Source of the DNA: an uncultured Spirochaetaceae bacterium
Lineage (GTDB): Bacteria > Spirochaetota > Spirochaetia > Sphaerochaetales > Sphaerochaetaceae
DNA: 13,031 nucleotides
Direction of reading: 5' to 3'
NCBI GenBank assembly: GCA_944389985.1
Contig: CALXON010000137.1
Location: 1 to 13,031 of the forward strand
The position numbers and the translations under genes are program-made. Positions 12,816 to 13,031 of this stretch are shown piece by piece; the stretch's first letter is position 1; every line of letters begins with the position of its first letter. Below the pieces are notes generated by a model. It was not told the DNA's origin, did no database searches, and worked only from the letters and a program-made list of their open reading frames with translations.

Positions 12816-13031
12816 CCACAGGAAGCTCAACCAGAAGAGAAAAGCCCTCCTGGACAGGAGGAAATTCCATGCGGCCATTCCATTTTGTGACGAATTCATA
12901 TATTCCGGACAGGCCTATTCCGAACTTGACCTCCCCGTTCTCGGCTTTGAGGCCATCATTGCTCACCGATATCGAGATGAGATCACTGGTCTTCCAGCAT
13001 ATGATGGAGACATTCTCCGCATTTCCGTGCT
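12811..13031 (-). CDS. Sensor histidine kinase, C-terminal ATP-binding tail (5' end outside window)
   Basis: An open frame enters from the right edge and ends at TGA 12813-12811, giving 72 full residues. It reads HGNAENVSIICW, then LISISVSNDGLKAENG and FGIGLSGIYEFVTKWNGRM, ending FSLLVELPVV. This is the end of a HATPase_c domain: the N-box tail (.HGNA), a short G1 box (SNDG) and the G2 box (GIGLSGI), as in NarX/DegS-like and related kinases. It is encoded in the same direction as, and directly upstream of, the sugar operon, so it probably belongs to a two-component system that controls that operon. A response regulator would be expected just outside the window or upstream. The frame is clear by eye; the kinase subtype is not. 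Confidence 0.8.
   Translation of the reverse strand, partial: HGNAENVSIICWKTSDLISISVSNDGLKAENGEVKFGIGLSGIYEFVTKWNGRMEFPPVQEGFSLLVELPVV

Noticed and set aside
1..13031. CRISPR arrays, tRNA genes, insertion sequences, phage genes
   Set aside because: No repeat-spacer pattern, no cloverleaf with CCA-like end, and no transposase or integrase reading was seen on either strand by eye.

Overview
The window reads as a moderate-GC bacterial chromosome segment, most likely from a spirochaete (Sphaerochaeta/Treponema-like, possibly gut-associated). The lineage call is an inference. It rests on two secreted binding proteins whose mature ends begin right after a hydrophobic signal with FASGSSE or FAGGSSE, and on the overall transporter repertoire. 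Apart from the left end, every gene lies on the minus strand, so transcription runs from high to low coordinates.

Right end to about 6315 (minus strand): the C-terminal tail of a sensor histidine kinase is followed by a 95-base regulatory gap. That gap holds a perfect 16-bp palindrome, phased TCACA half-sites and a 12-bp inverted repeat that would hide the next gene's ribosome binding site. An operon of seven genes follows: a CUT1 sugar-binding protein, a TIM-barrel sugar isomerase/epimerase, two CUT1 permeases, an MgtC/SapB-type membrane protein, a HAD phosphatase and a zinc-dependent polyol dehydrogenase. It closes with a clear rho-independent terminator (6315-6356). The operon imports an unknown sugar or polyol and probably isomerises and oxidises it. 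It has no transport ATPase of its own.

6238 to 1187 (minus strand): a BMP/NupNOPQ-type ABC transporter for nucleosides or related solutes. ATPase and two permeases are overlapping genes ending at a terminator (2593-2616). The binding protein follows as a separate unit with its own promoter, and then comes a small P-loop kinase-like protein behind a strong hairpin.

Left end (plus strand): the last 122 codons of a MATE-type multidrug efflux protein. Behind it are a 54-codon antitoxin-like ORF and a 24-codon ORF that may be the remnant of a PIN-type toxin. No tRNA, rRNA, CRISPR array or insertion sequence was seen. No gene-free stretch exceeds 300 bases.
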